DNA of 64,000 nt from Bacteroidales bacterium (GCA_024402115.1 JAKSJQ010000004.1:27195-91194); one strand, 5' to 3'; positions 8,927-18,458 are shown, counted from the first letter of the stretch. The notes: generated by a model from the letters alone, not told the origin. Numbers and translations: made by a program.

Positions 8927-9838
8927 CTAGCCGCCGATGGTGGCGGTGATGCCGTGAGCTGCAAACTGATCTATGCAGCGCTGAAGCACCTCGGCAGAAG
9001 GAGTCGTGAGCTCATAGTGCTCAGGATTGTACTCGGTCCACATCCTCTCATGCTTGCCCTTTCCTATGTCGTGGTAAGCGAGGAGATTGACCTCCTTTCT
9101 CTTCCATGAGGTAGAGGCAAGGAAAGCTGCGGATGCCTCGATGTTGGCCTCGTCTGCATTCACCTCGTTGATGAGCGGGATCCTGATGAAGAAGTCGCAT
9201 CCCATGTCGGCGATCATCCTGATGTTCTCGAGTATGGTCTCGTTAGGAACGCCTGTCCAGAACTTATGCTTCTGGGAATCCATGTGCTTGAGGTCCACGA
9301 GGAAGAGCTCGCAGTTCTGAGCGACCTCCCTGACGACCTCCTTGCTGGCGAAGAGAGTAGTGTCCACTGCCCTGTGGAAACCCCTGCGGCCAAGTTCCTT
9401 GAGAATCTCGATGCAGTATTCGGCCTGCATGAGAGGCTCGCCTCCGCAGAGCGTCACTCCGCCGCCGCTGGTCTCCATCACTCCCCTTTCCTTCTCCACT
9501 ACGGCCATCAGCTCGTCCATGTCCCAGACCTTTCCGGTCATCTCCATCGCGAGCGTAGGGCACTCCTGCGCGCATTTGCCGCAGCAGATGCACTGGTTGG
9601 AAGTAGGAACGATGCCATCAGCGGTGAGCTTGATCGCACCGACCGGGCAGGCCTCGACACAGCTCTGGCAGCCTATGCACTTGGTCTTCTTATAGGATTT
9701 CTGCATATCAAGCGACCAACTCTCAGGGTTGTGGCACCACACGCAGCGGAGTGGACATCCCTTTAGAAAAATGGTGGTCCGGATTCCCGGACCATCATTC
9801 AGTGCAAAACGCTTGATATCGAATATCAGCTTGTTCAT
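8927..9838 (-). CDS. Glycyl-radical enzyme activating protein (HypD activase)
   Basis: This 303-aa radical-SAM protein has the cluster motif C28xxxC32xxC35 in GCPLRCVWC and a following GGEP motif. Two ferredoxin-type [4Fe-4S] motifs (CIGCQSCVEACP and CICCGKCAQECP) are inserted near residues 54-95. That insertion marks activases of non-PFL glycyl-radical enzymes. It would use SAM to place the radical on Gly774 of the neighbouring enzyme, whose stop lies only 2 bp upstream, so the pair is surely co-expressed. It is the last gene of the five-gene operon. Pyruvate formate-lyase activase is the main alternative name, but true PflA lacks the extra clusters. Confidence 0.9.
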   Translation of the reverse strand: MNKLIFDIKRFALNDGPGIRTTIFLKGCPLRCVWCHNPESWSLDMQKSYKKTKCIGCQSCVEACPVGAIKLTADGIVPTSNQCICCGKCAQECPTLAMEMTGKVWDMDELMAVVEKERGVMETSGGGVTLCGGEPLMQAEYCIEILKELGRRGFHRAVDTTLFASKEVVREVAQNCELFLVDLKHMDSQKHKFWTGVPNETILENIRMIADMGCDFFIRIPLINEVNADEANIEASAAFLASTSWKRKEVNLLAYHDIGKGKHERMWTEYNPEHYELTTPSAEVLQRCIDQFAAHGITATIGG

Positions 9839-9840
9839 TC

Positions 9841-12240
9841 TTAGATCTCAGAATTCTCAGTTCTTGCGATGACCTCGTTCTGGAGCTGGCAAGACATATC
9901 GTTGAAATAGTCTGAGTAACCTGCAACCCTGACGAGGAGATCCTTGTAGTTCTCTGGGTTCTTCTGAGCCTCGAGGAGGGTCTCGCTGTCAACCACGTTA
10001 AACTGGATGTGGTGACCGCCGAGTCTGAAGTACTCACGGATGAGGAGACCGAGCTTAGCCACGTCCTGATCCCTTCTGAGGAGGTTAGGAAGGAACCTCA
10101 CGTTGAGGAGTGTTCCACCACCCTTGGTCTGATCGAGCTTACCGAGTGACCTTACCACTGAGGTAGGACCGTGAGAGTCTGAACCGTGTGCTGGTGAGGT
10201 ACCGTCGCTGATTGCGAAGTGTGCGAAACGTCCGTTAGGAGTTGCACCGCAGACAGAGCCGAAGTAGTTGTGGCAGGTGGTAGAGAGCATGTTGAGCTGA
10301 GTCTTACCACCGCGGGTGTTAGGATGATCCTTGATTGCGACTACGAGGTCGTCGTATACCTTAACTGCGATGTCGTCAGCGTATGGATCGTCGTTTCCGA
10401 AGAATGGAGTATGGTTGCGGATGTACAGACGCATCTTCTCCTCGCCCTCGAAGTTCTTGTCGCAGGCAGCGATGATCTCGTCCATGGTGTACTTCTTCTC
10501 CTCGAAGACATGCTTCTTGATGGTAGTGAAGCAGTCGGTGATGGTGCCGAGACCGGTACACTGGATATAGGTAGTGTTGTAACGTGCACCGCCGCTGTAG
10601 TAGTCCTTACCCTTCGCGATACAGTCATCGATGAAGAGGCTGAGGAAGGTTGCAGGAGCATAGAGAGAGAACATTCTCTCGATGTAGTTGTTGACGCCGA
10701 GCTTGAGGTTCACGAAGTAAACCATCTGCTTGTGCCATGCATCGTAGAGCTCCTCATAAGACTTGAAGTTGCGTGGGTCACCAGTCTCAAGACCGATCTT
10801 CTTGCCGGTCTCAGGGTCGATACCGTTGTGGAGAGTGATCTCGAGGATCTTAGGAGTGTTGAGATAACCGGTGAGAAGATATGCCTCCTTACCGAAAGCA
10901 CCAACCTCGATACAGCCTGAGCAACCGCCCTCGCGTGCATCCTCGAGAGACTTGCCCTGGTTGACGAGCTCCTGGACATAAGTGTCAGGGTTGAATACTG
11001 AAGGATAGCCATGACCCTGACGGATCACCTTGATACCTGCGTGGAGGAACTCATCCGGAGTATTCTGTGCGATATGGATGCTGAGACCTGGCTGAAGCTC
11101 ATGGAGCTCCTCCTGAATCTCGAGAGCCATGAATGAGATCTCGTTTGCGACAGCATTGCCGTCACGATCCACACCACCGATGTTGATGTTGGTGAAGTCG
11201 TTGTATGTACCGGACTCCTTGGCGGTGATACCTACCTTTGGAGGTGCTGGCTGGTTGTTGAACTTGATCCAGAGACATGAGAGGAGTTCCTTAGCCTTCT
11301 CGCGGTCGAGAGTACCGTTCTCGATGCCCTTCTGATAGAATGGGAAGAGATGCTGGTCGATGTGACCAGGGTTCATAGAATCCCATCCATTGAGCTCGGT
11401 TACGGTTCCGAGGTGAACGAACCAGTAGGTCTGGATAGCCTCCCAATAGTCCCTAGGAGCGTTTGCAGGTACCCAGTGGCACACGTCTGCGATCTTCTCG
11501 AGCTCAGCCTTGCGCTTAGGGTCCTTCTCCTCTGCTGCCATCTTCTCAGCGAGCTCGGCATGGCGCTCTGCGAGGAGGATAGCTGCGTCGCATGAGATGT
11601 CCATAGCCTCGAGCTCCTGCTGCTTGTCGGTAGCCTCAGGATCGTTGATATAGTCGAGTGCATCGATAGCGGCGGCGATCTTCTTCTTGAGGTCGTTGAG
11701 ACCCTGATGATACATCTTTCCGTCCATTGCGGTATGACCAGCTGCACGCTGCTCCATGAACTCGGTGAACACACCTGCATGGTAAGCCTCCTCCCACTCC
11801 TTTGACACGTGGTTGAAGATTCTCTCGCGCTGGGTCTTGCCCTCCCAGTAAGGGATCACATCCTTTGCATAGGTATCGATGTCCTCCTGAGAGATGAAGT
11901 AAGGCTGGAGGTCACGAGTATTGAGAACATTGAGGTCCTCTACAGAGTGGCAGGTGAGCTCAGGGAAGGTAGGGACAGCCTTTGGCTTAGGTCCACGCTC
12001 GCCGACGATGAGTTCGTCCTTGCCGATGTAGATGGTTCTCTTCTTGCAGATCTCATAGAAGTTCTTGGCCCTGAGGATCGCAATTGGATATTTACCATAA
12101 TTCTCCTTATAGAACGCAGTCTCGATAAGAGCCCTCTCGATCGTGAGGGTAGCCGGAGTATCAAGGCTCTCCTGATGGAGTCTCTTGATTCGATCATTCA
12201 TTCCCCCTTCGTTCTGGGGGTACTTGATAGGAAAATTCAT
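9841..12240 (-). CDS. hypD: Glycyl-radical enzyme, probable trans-4-hydroxy-L-proline dehydratase
   Basis: This 799-aa protein has the thiyl cysteine and general-base glutamate in GCSGCIEVGAFGKEAY (Cys443, Glu445) and the C-terminal radical motif VRVAGYSDYF (Gly774). The CxE pair is typical of glycyl-radical dehydratases. From memory the segments EFMEQRAAGHT, KFNNQPAPPKVGIT, the CxE loop with LTGYLN and PKILE, and LEAQKNPENYKDL match Clostridioides difficile HypD closely. HypD dehydrates trans-4-hydroxyproline to pyrroline-5-carboxylate (P5C) under anoxia. The neighbours, P5C dehydrogenase and Xaa-Pro aminopeptidase, support this. An alternative start at Met14 (12201), after a GGGGGA stretch, aligns better with known family N-termini. 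Other PFL-like dehydratases are the main alternative. Confidence 0.82.
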   Translation of the reverse strand: MNFPIKYPQNEGGMNDRIKRLHQESLDTPATLTIERALIETAFYKENYGKYPIAILRAKNFYEICKKRTIYIGKDELIVGERGPKPKAVPTFPELTCHSVEDLNVLNTRDLQPYFISQEDIDTYAKDVIPYWEGKTQRERIFNHVSKEWEEAYHAGVFTEFMEQRAAGHTAMDGKMYHQGLNDLKKKIAAAIDALDYINDPEATDKQQELEAMDISCDAAILLAERHAELAEKMAAEEKDPKRKAELEKIADVCHWVPANAPRDYWEAIQTYWFVHLGTVTELNGWDSMNPGHIDQHLFPFYQKGIENGTLDREKAKELLSCLWIKFNNQPAPPKVGITAKESGTYNDFTNINIGGVDRDGNAVANEISFMALEIQEELHELQPGLSIHIAQNTPDEFLHAGIKVIRQGHGYPSVFNPDTYVQELVNQGKSLEDAREGGCSGCIEVGAFGKEAYLLTGYLNTPKILEITLHNGIDPETGKKIGLETGDPRNFKSYEELYDAWHKQMVYFVNLKLGVNNYIERMFSLYAPATFLSLFIDDCIAKGKDYYSGGARYNTTYIQCTGLGTITDCFTTIKKHVFEEKKYTMDEIIAACDKNFEGEEKMRLYIRNHTPFFGNDDPYADDIAVKVYDDLVVAIKDHPNTRGGKTQLNMLSTTCHNYFGSVCGATPNGRFAHFAISDGTSPAHGSDSHGPTSVVRSLGKLDQTKGGGTLLNVRFLPNLLRRDQDVAKLGLLIREYFRLGGHHIQFNVVDSETLLEAQKNPENYKDLLVRVAGYSDYFNDMSCQLQNEVIARTENSEI

Positions 12241-12268
12241 TTCTTTATATGAAAATTATTGTAGTTGA

Positions 12269-13672
12269 TTAAAAGGTCTTGCCATTCTTCGCTGCAAGAA
12301 CTTCCTCAATTGTCATCGGCTTCTTGATTGTGCCGAGGAGTCTAGGACCGTTCTCAGTGATTACATAGTCAAGCTCGTTTCTAAGGCCGGTGAAGTCCTT
12401 CCACTCCTCAACCTTGTCATAGTTGATGAACTCTGAGAACCTGTTCTCTGCGTGCCACATGTCGATGAGCTCAGGCATGAAATAGATACCTGGCTCCACT
12501 GTGAACACGAAACCTGGCTCGAGAGGACGAGCGAGGCGGAGAGACTTGAAGCCGAACTGCTTGCTCTTCTGCATGCCGCCGGTGTAACCTACATACTGCT
12601 CTCCGAGGTTCTCCATGTCATGGACGTCGAGTCCCATCATGTGACCGAGACCGCATGGGAAGAAGAGGGCGTATGCACCGCTCTCCGCAGCGTCAGCCGC
12701 GTTGCCCTTCATGAGGCCGAGGTCCTTCATTCCCTCAACGATCCTGGTTGCAGCGGCGATGTGCGCGTTGCGGAAAGGAACACCAATCTTGAGGGTGTCC
12801 ACTGCAGCCTGGAAGCTGTCGAGGTGGATGTTATAGATAAGTTTCTGGCGCTCTGAGAAATCGTCTCCAACGGGGAATGTAGACGAAAGGTCGCCGGAAT
12901 AATGTTCTGCGCTCTCCGCACCTGCGTCGACGAGGAAGAGGTCTCCGTCCTTTGCGGTGTGGATGAAACCATGGTTATGGAGCACATGACCATGGGTGGT
13001 CGCGATGGTAGGGAAAGAGAGCGAAGTGCCCTCAGCCTCATTCGCGATCTGGAGGATTGCAGCTGCAACCTCTGCCTCATGCATGCCTGGCTTGATCATA
13101 CGATATGCTGCAATGTGCATGCGGGTACTGATGTCGACTGCCTTCTCGATCTCAGCGATCTCCTCAGCTGTCTTGTGGTTACGCATGTCGACCACAGCCT
13201 TGATAAGCTGTACGGAAGCCTTTGCCTTCTGCTCAGCAGGAGCGATTCCGAGGAGGTCGAGAAGCTGTACCTGGTGCTCGCCACGGTAAGGAGGGAGGAA
13301 ATGGATCTCACGTCCCTGAGCCTTAGCCTTTGCGAGATAAGTACCAAGTTCGCACATAGGAAGGGTGTCGCAGATACCTACGAGCGCGCTCTTCTCCTTC
13401 ACGGTCGGCTGGGTACCGGTCCATACGATGTCGTCGATGGTAAGGTCGTTGCCGAAGATGATCTCCTTACCCTCATCGAGGTCCATCACCGCTGCAAGGC
13501 CAGCATAGTCGAGTCCGAAATAATAGAGGAAGGTACTGTCCTGACGGAAGTGGTAGGTATTGTCCTCATAGTTCATTGCGCTCTCTCCGTTTCCGAGGAA
13601 GAGGAGCACGCCGCTGCCAAGCTCCTTCCTGAGGGCTGCCCTGCGGCTGATATATGTCTCTTTTGCGAACAT
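12269..13672 (-). CDS. pepP: Xaa-Pro aminopeptidase (M24B, PepP-like)
   Basis: This 467-aa protein has an N-terminal AMP_N domain and a C-terminal pita-bread metallopeptidase domain. The metal ligands are visible in order: Asp in LVDAGAE, Asp in YSGDLSSTFPV, His in GLGHMMGLDVHD, Glu in TVEPGIYF and Glu in LRNELDYVIT. It removes N-terminal residues that precede proline. No signal peptide is seen, so it acts in the cytoplasm on imported peptides. It lies 28 bp upstream of hypD and 2 bp downstream of the M64 gene in one transcript. Within this operon it would liberate X-Pro or X-Hyp termini, which few other peptidases can cut. Confidence 0.92.
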   Translation of the reverse strand: MFAKETYISRRAALRKELGSGVLLFLGNGESAMNYEDNTYHFRQDSTFLYYFGLDYAGLAAVMDLDEGKEIIFGNDLTIDDIVWTGTQPTVKEKSALVGICDTLPMCELGTYLAKAKAQGREIHFLPPYRGEHQVQLLDLLGIAPAEQKAKASVQLIKAVVDMRNHKTAEEIAEIEKAVDISTRMHIAAYRMIKPGMHEAEVAAAILQIANEAEGTSLSFPTIATTHGHVLHNHGFIHTAKDGDLFLVDAGAESAEHYSGDLSSTFPVGDDFSERQKLIYNIHLDSFQAAVDTLKIGVPFRNAHIAAATRIVEGMKDLGLMKGNAADAAESGAYALFFPCGLGHMMGLDVHDMENLGEQYVGYTGGMQKSKQFGFKSLRLARPLEPGFVFTVEPGIYFMPELIDMWHAENRFSEFINYDKVEEWKDFTGLRNELDYVITENGPRLLGTIKKPMTIEEVLAAKNGKTF

Positions 13673-13674
13673 GG

Positions 13675-15024
13675 TTATTTGGTGTAGTAGTCAATCATTC
13701 TTGAGATAGCCCTCTGGCAGACAGGACAGAAGCCAGGAGCAGTATTGTTGAGCATGCGGCACTCCCTGTATGGACGCCAGCAGCCCTTTGCCATATAGCC
13801 TGCACCCTCGAAGAGGCCCACGACGTTGTCGTACTCAGGCTCGTCAGGGGTAGGAAGCGGTGTGCCCTCGGCAACCATGTCCGCCCACTTGGCGTTGAAG
13901 TCGGTCTGGTTGGTGATGTTAGGCTCCCAAGGCTCCACGCCTGCCGGATAGTAATCCTCATAAGCGACTGCAGAGGTGTAGTACTCGTCGCCGAGAGCTG
14001 CGAAGCTATGGCCGAACTCATGTACGAACACGATGTCCGAGAGTTCGTTGTCCGAAGTACCCATCGCGTAAGAGCCATAGATACCGCCACCGCCGTACTT
14101 GGTCTCATTAGCGATGATCATGATGGTATCGAAGTTTGCGCCGGATACTACGGAAGCGATCTTCTTGTGGTTCTGGATGGTGAGATACCTGTCCTCGTAG
14201 AAGGTGTCGAACATCGAATCCATCGCGGTGTTGCGCCACTGTCCCCAGTTAGGGATGTCGACGCCCGGATCCTTCGAGATGCTCTGCACGAGCCATACGT
14301 TGAAGTCGTCGCGGCGGCTCTTGTACGGTTCGAGGGAGAAGAGGTATTCCATCATCCTCCTGGCGTCCTGACGAAGCTTCGGCATCTGCTTCTCGGTGTA
14401 GCCCTCACCGGCGAACACGAGGTCCACCTTGTGCGAAGACTCACCCTTGTACTGGAGTGCCACTACGTTGTAGTTGTTGTCAGGACCAGGGATGATATGG
14501 GTATCCTCAGGATTGATGTCAAACTCGAAGAACTTCTCGAGCATGCCGGTGGCACGTACCCTCTGATAGAGGACGAAGTGCACCTTCTGCTTAGGGAAAG
14601 GCATCCACACCGTCTGGTTGGCAGCCATCGACACCTCATCTGCCTGAGGAGTGGTACGCCATTCCTCGAAGAGCGTCGAGAAGCCCTTGGAGAAGACCAA
14701 GGTCTCCCCCACGAAGGCTTCGTAAAAATACTGGCCATAACCAGAGCGGTCGATCAGACTGTTAGGAGAACCTGACCAGCTCGCCTCCTTGTGGAGTTCC
14801 TCAAGGTAAGCATACTGCTCAGTACGGTTTCCTGCGAGGACGAGGTCTATGCGGAGACGCTCCTTCGCAAAATATGTATCGTAGTCAGGGTCGGCAGGGC
14901 TGAGGCTGCTGACGGTACCGTCGCCCACGACTGGCGCCACTGCAACTTCCTGTCCGTTGTTCCTGTGGCAAGCTGCCACTGTCATGATCGCCACCACGGC
15001 GAGAATTATGTGCCTGAGTTTCAT
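13675..15024 (-). CDS. M64-family (IgA-peptidase-like) secreted metallopeptidase lipoprotein
   Basis: This 449-aa protein has a lipoprotein signal (MKLRHIILAVVAIMTVAAC, Cys19) and the zinc site HEFGHSFAALGDEY at about residues 335-348, as in peptidase family M64. An N-terminal beta-rich domain precedes it, as in other Bacteroidetes members. The ATG at 15024 is chosen because the longer frame would run into pruA and the signal peptide begins here; the gap to pruA is then 23 bp. The C-terminus carries a CPVCQRAISR segment. Named members cleave IgA, but many family members are general surface proteases. In this operon a role in cutting host or dietary protein at the cell surface is likely. Confidence 0.88.
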   Translation of the reverse strand: MKLRHIILAVVAIMTVAACHRNNGQEVAVAPVVGDGTVSSLSPADPDYDTYFAKERLRIDLVLAGNRTEQYAYLEELHKEASWSGSPNSLIDRSGYGQYFYEAFVGETLVFSKGFSTLFEEWRTTPQADEVSMAANQTVWMPFPKQKVHFVLYQRVRATGMLEKFFEFDINPEDTHIIPGPDNNYNVVALQYKGESSHKVDLVFAGEGYTEKQMPKLRQDARRMMEYLFSLEPYKSRRDDFNVWLVQSISKDPGVDIPNWGQWRNTAMDSMFDTFYEDRYLTIQNHKKIASVVSGANFDTIMIIANETKYGGGGIYGSYAMGTSDNELSDIVFVHEFGHSFAALGDEYYTSAVAYEDYYPAGVEPWEPNITNQTDFNAKWADMVAEGTPLPTPDEPEYDNVVGLFEGAGYMAKGCWRPYRECRMLNNTAPGFCPVCQRAISRMIDYYTK

Positions 15025-15047
15025 TCGGGTTCTTAATCCTGAAAAAA

Positions 15048-16673
15048 TTATTTCATGTAAGCGTAACGGTAATCGGTAGGGCTCACGAGAGTCTCCTTGA
15101 TGCAGCGTGGGAGGACCCAACGGATGAGGTTGTGCTCTCCACCTGCCTTATCGTTGGTACCTGATGCACGGCTGCCGCCGAATGGCTGCATACCTACGAC
15201 TGCACCGGTAGGACGGTCGTTGATGTAGAAGTTACCTGCAGCATAGCGGAGCTGGTCGGTGATCTTCTCTACAGCAAGGCGATCCTTTCCGAATACTGAA
15301 CCGGTAAGTCCGTATGGAGAAGTGGTGTCACAGAGCTTGACTGCCTCCTCAACCTTGTCGTCATCGTAAGGGTATACGGTGAGGACTGGACCGAAGATCT
15401 CCTCTTCCATGGTCTTGAAGTGAGGGTCGCAAGTCTCGATGACGGTAGGCTGTACGAAGTAACCTACGCTCTTGTCACGGCCACCGCCGATGACGATCTT
15501 CGCGTCAGCTGAAGACTCAGCATACTTGAGGTAGCTGTCAATGTTGTTCCAAGAAGCCTCGTCGATGACTGCGTTGATGAAGTTGCTTGCATCCTTAACA
15601 TCACCCATCTTGACCTCAGCTGCGAACTGCTGCATCTTCTCGAGAACTGCAGGCCAGAGGCTCTTAGGGATGTACATACGAGAAGCAGCAGAGCACTTCT
15701 GGCCCTGGAACTCGAATGCACCGGTGAATGCTGCATGAGCGACAGCAGCAACGTCTGCTGAAGGATGTACGAAGATGAAGTCCTTACCGCCGGTCTCACC
15801 TACGAGACGAGGGTAGCTGACATACTTGTCGATGTTTGCGCCTACTGACTTCCAGAGGCTCTGGAAGGTACCGGTAGAACCGGTGAAGTGGATACCTGCG
15901 AGATGCTTGCTCTCACAGCAGATCCTACCGATGAGAGAACCCTTGCCAGGTACGAAGTTGATGACACCTGCAGGAACGCCAGCCTCCTCATAGAGCTTCA
16001 TGAGGTAGTAGTTTGAAAGAAGCGAAGTGGTAGATGGCTTCCATACGGTGGTGTTACCCATGAGAGCAGGTGACATGTTGAGGTTAGACGCGATCGAAGT
16101 GAAGTTGAATGGGGTCACTGCAAGCACGAAGCCCTCGAGTGGACGATACTCTGCCGAGTCGATGATGCCCTGGCCGTTCTTAGGCTGGATCTGGTAGAGC
16201 TTGGTAGCGAAATGAACGTTGTAACGGAAGAAGTCAACGGTCTCGCAAGCTGAGTCGATCTCTGCCTGGAAGATGTTCTTGCTCTGGCCGAGCATGGTAG
16301 CTGCGTTGAGGATAGGACGGTACTTGGTAGCGAGGAGCTCACCGCACTTCATCATGATTGCGGCACGTACGGTCCAGTCGGTCTCAGACCAGGTCTTGCG
16401 AGCCTCCATTGCAGCGTCGATAGCCATCTGGATTTCCTTCTCGCCTGCCTGATGTACGTTTGCGAGTACATGCTGGTGATCGTGAGGGCAGACAACCTTT
16501 ACGGTATTACCGGTACGAATCTCCTTTCCGCCGATAATGAGCGGAATATCAAGAACTTCTGAGCTCTGACGAGCAAGCTCTGCATCAAGGGCGATACGCT
16601 CTGGTGAACCTGCGAGATAAGACTTTACCGGCTCGTTTGCCGGAGAAGGGAATGTTACGATAGCGTTTTTCAT
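15048..16673 (-). CDS. pruA: L-glutamate gamma-semialdehyde (P5C) dehydrogenase
   Basis: This 541-aa aldehyde dehydrogenase has the catalytic Cys in FQGQKCSAASR, the Glu base in LVGETGGKDF and the cofactor segment HFTGSTGTF. It resembles the stand-alone mitochondrial ALDH4A1 type and not bifunctional PutA. It oxidises glutamate semialdehyde, in equilibrium with P5C, to glutamate with NAD+. It is the first gene behind a strong promoter at 16707-16738 and leads the hydroxyproline operon, so HypD-made P5C would be drawn to glutamate. No proline dehydrogenase or P5C reductase gene lies in the operon. Confidence 0.93.
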   Translation of the reverse strand: MKNAIVTFPSPANEPVKSYLAGSPERIALDAELARQSSEVLDIPLIIGGKEIRTGNTVKVVCPHDHQHVLANVHQAGEKEIQMAIDAAMEARKTWSETDWTVRAAIMMKCGELLATKYRPILNAATMLGQSKNIFQAEIDSACETVDFFRYNVHFATKLYQIQPKNGQGIIDSAEYRPLEGFVLAVTPFNFTSIASNLNMSPALMGNTTVWKPSTTSLLSNYYLMKLYEEAGVPAGVINFVPGKGSLIGRICCESKHLAGIHFTGSTGTFQSLWKSVGANIDKYVSYPRLVGETGGKDFIFVHPSADVAAVAHAAFTGAFEFQGQKCSAASRMYIPKSLWPAVLEKMQQFAAEVKMGDVKDASNFINAVIDEASWNNIDSYLKYAESSADAKIVIGGGRDKSVGYFVQPTVIETCDPHFKTMEEEIFGPVLTVYPYDDDKVEEAVKLCDTTSPYGLTGSVFGKDRLAVEKITDQLRYAAGNFYINDRPTGAVVGMQPFGGSRASGTNDKAGGEHNLIRWVLPRCIKETLVSPTDYRYAYMK

Positions 16674-16706
16674 ATTTAAATAGAATTAGTATTTCAATTT
16701 AGCCTT

Positions 16707-16738
16707 TAAATATAGGTATTTTCGGGCGAAGTACCAAA
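16707..16738 (-). promoter_or_regulatory. Bacteroidetes sigma-type promoter of the pruA-hypD operon
   Basis: On the minus strand TTTG (16735-16738), a 20-bp spacer and TATATTTA (16707-16714) give an almost perfect match to the TTTG-N19-21-TAnnTTTG promoter. Transcription would begin near 16700, leaving a leader of about 27 nt before pruA. Confidence 0.75.
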
Positions 16739-16763
16739 TAATCTAATTTATAATCATTCAAAA

Positions 16764-18458
16764 TTAGATATTGGACGGAGTCGCCCCCTCCACTGCCATC
16801 TTGTAAGGCCAGTGACGGTCGTTCGAATTGTTCTCGTCCCACTTGTGACTTATATATTTCACTGGGGTCGCGGCGACTACAGCCCAGAGTCTCTTGGTAT
16901 CTTCAGGGATAGTCCAGCTGATAGTCGTCTTGTACTCAGAATCAGCCGTAGCGACAGCTGTAGGGCTATAATAGCGGGTTGTGTTGTCTGAAGAGAGAGC
17001 CACGAAACCGATAGTCCAGCCGCCATCGGTAGCAGTACCGGACTTGTTGTAGCCAGGTTCATTCGGAAGACCGACGAAATCGATGCTTATGTCGCTGCCT
17101 TTTACATAGTTCTGAAGCCTGATGACATTGAAACCGGTAGCCTCAGGGCAGGTAGAAGCATCCACCTTGTAGTACCCGTCTTCACCCTTGGTCGACTTGT
17201 AGGCAATCTTGTTGATATAGTTGATACCATCCTTGCGAAGTCCGTCGAAGTCCCAAGTCGCCACGCGCGAAGCATACTCATAGACATGCTGATTGAATTC
17301 GGCTACGGAGAGGTCATGGACGGACATGTAGACCTCGAGCGCATCCTTAGGAGAACGGGCGTTCTTCCATACTTCTCCCACAGCCTCGATGCCATACCTG
17401 TCAGTCATGTAATGGTGAATAAAATAGTTGCTGTAACGGTTGTCCTCGTGGAGAAGGTGCTTGTAGACACCCTTGCAATAGTCTGAGAAGTTGTAGTTGG
17501 TGAAAGTCTGCTCAGGGACCATCATATATGCCATCCACTGTGAGGTCTGCTCCCAGAATCCGTTACCCTGTCCGATGTCATATCGGAAGGAATATGTATT
17601 TACGTTAGTTGTTTCCTTGTTGTAAAGCTTGTCGCAGCCCACGATGTACTGGAATGAATGTCCGATCTCGTGTGCGAGTATTGGCTTGTCGGTAGCCCAC
17701 TGGCCATCAAGCCACAGGCAGCCGACCTGATTCTCAAGACCGGCACCTGTAGCTGCAGCTCCAGGAGTGGTCCAGTTGGTCGGGTAATAGAGGAAGATGT
17801 TGATCTTGTGCTTGTCAAGGATGGAATGGCCTTCCTCTGCGAACTTGAATACGTTCACATAGCTTTGGTAGCAGCTTTCAGCCCAATTGAGAAGGGCCTT
17901 CACGTCCACCTTGTACTTGGCGACATTGCCCGGATTGGTATCCACGCCGTCACCATAGTCGGGATCCCAGAAGAGTATGAAATGCTCGGACTGGGCGCTT
18001 CTGCCGAAGAACCACATGCCGTCGCTCGAGAAGAAGTCTTCCTTCTCGTACTCCTTAGGGACATAAATCTTGTTGTAGTCCGGAATCTGGTCCGGAGTGA
18101 TCACCAGCGCACCGCGCTCCTGCACGACCTTGACGGTCTTATGGCTCTTACCGGAGCTGATGGTGATGCTTGCTTCTCTAGCCACAGGATCGCCGTTGGT
18201 CTGTGCCCTGACAAGGATCTTGTACTCCTTGTCCGCCTGTCCCATGGTCTGAGACATGCTGATCCAATCCGCGTCGGACACGGCATTCCACTCATAGGTC
18301 GACTTGATTGTGAGATACTGCATCGCAGAAACTGCCTTGCTCGACATCTGGAGTTCAGTCTTGTCCAATGTTATGTCACCGAAGATTTCCGGTTCCTGCT
18401 TATTACATGAAACTGCTACGACAAGCAGAGTCAAAAGGCTGAGAAGATACTTTTTCAT
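16764..18458 (-). CDS. BACON-domain metalloprotease-like lipoprotein (DUF6055-type)
   Basis: This 564-aa lipoprotein starts MKKYLLSLLTLLVVAVSC. A BACON-like beta domain spans about residues 25-115 (SAVSDADWISMS, then KTVKVVQERG). A catalytic-like domain follows with HEIGHSFQY at about 263-271 and a downstream FWEQTSQWMAY segment that could supply a third ligand. I read this as a zincin-like fold of the DUF6055 sort; activity is unproven. The ATG at 18458 is chosen because the signal peptide begins there. It is the last gene of the SusCD cluster, 63 bp after the repeat lipoprotein, and probably processes the substrate at the outer surface. Confidence 0.72.
   Translation of the reverse strand: MKKYLLSLLTLLVVAVSCNKQEPEIFGDITLDKTELQMSSKAVSAMQYLTIKSTYEWNAVSDADWISMSQTMGQADKEYKILVRAQTNGDPVAREASITISSGKSHKTVKVVQERGALVITPDQIPDYNKIYVPKEYEKEDFFSSDGMWFFGRSAQSEHFILFWDPDYGDGVDTNPGNVAKYKVDVKALLNWAESCYQSYVNVFKFAEEGHSILDKHKINIFLYYPTNWTTPGAAATGAGLENQVGCLWLDGQWATDKPILAHEIGHSFQYIVGCDKLYNKETTNVNTYSFRYDIGQGNGFWEQTSQWMAYMMVPEQTFTNYNFSDYCKGVYKHLLHEDNRYSNYFIHHYMTDRYGIEAVGEVWKNARSPKDALEVYMSVHDLSVAEFNQHVYEYASRVATWDFDGLRKDGINYINKIAYKSTKGEDGYYKVDASTCPEATGFNVIRLQNYVKGSDISIDFVGLPNEPGYNKSGTATDGGWTIGFVALSSDNTTRYYSPTAVATADSEYKTTISWTIPEDTKRLWAVVAATPVKYISHKWDENNSNDRHWPYKMAVEGATPSNI

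Noticed and set aside
9841..12240. Plain pyruvate formate-lyase (pflB)
   Set aside because: The active site has CIE instead of the two adjacent cysteines of PFL, and the activase has the extra ferredoxin clusters of dehydratase activases.
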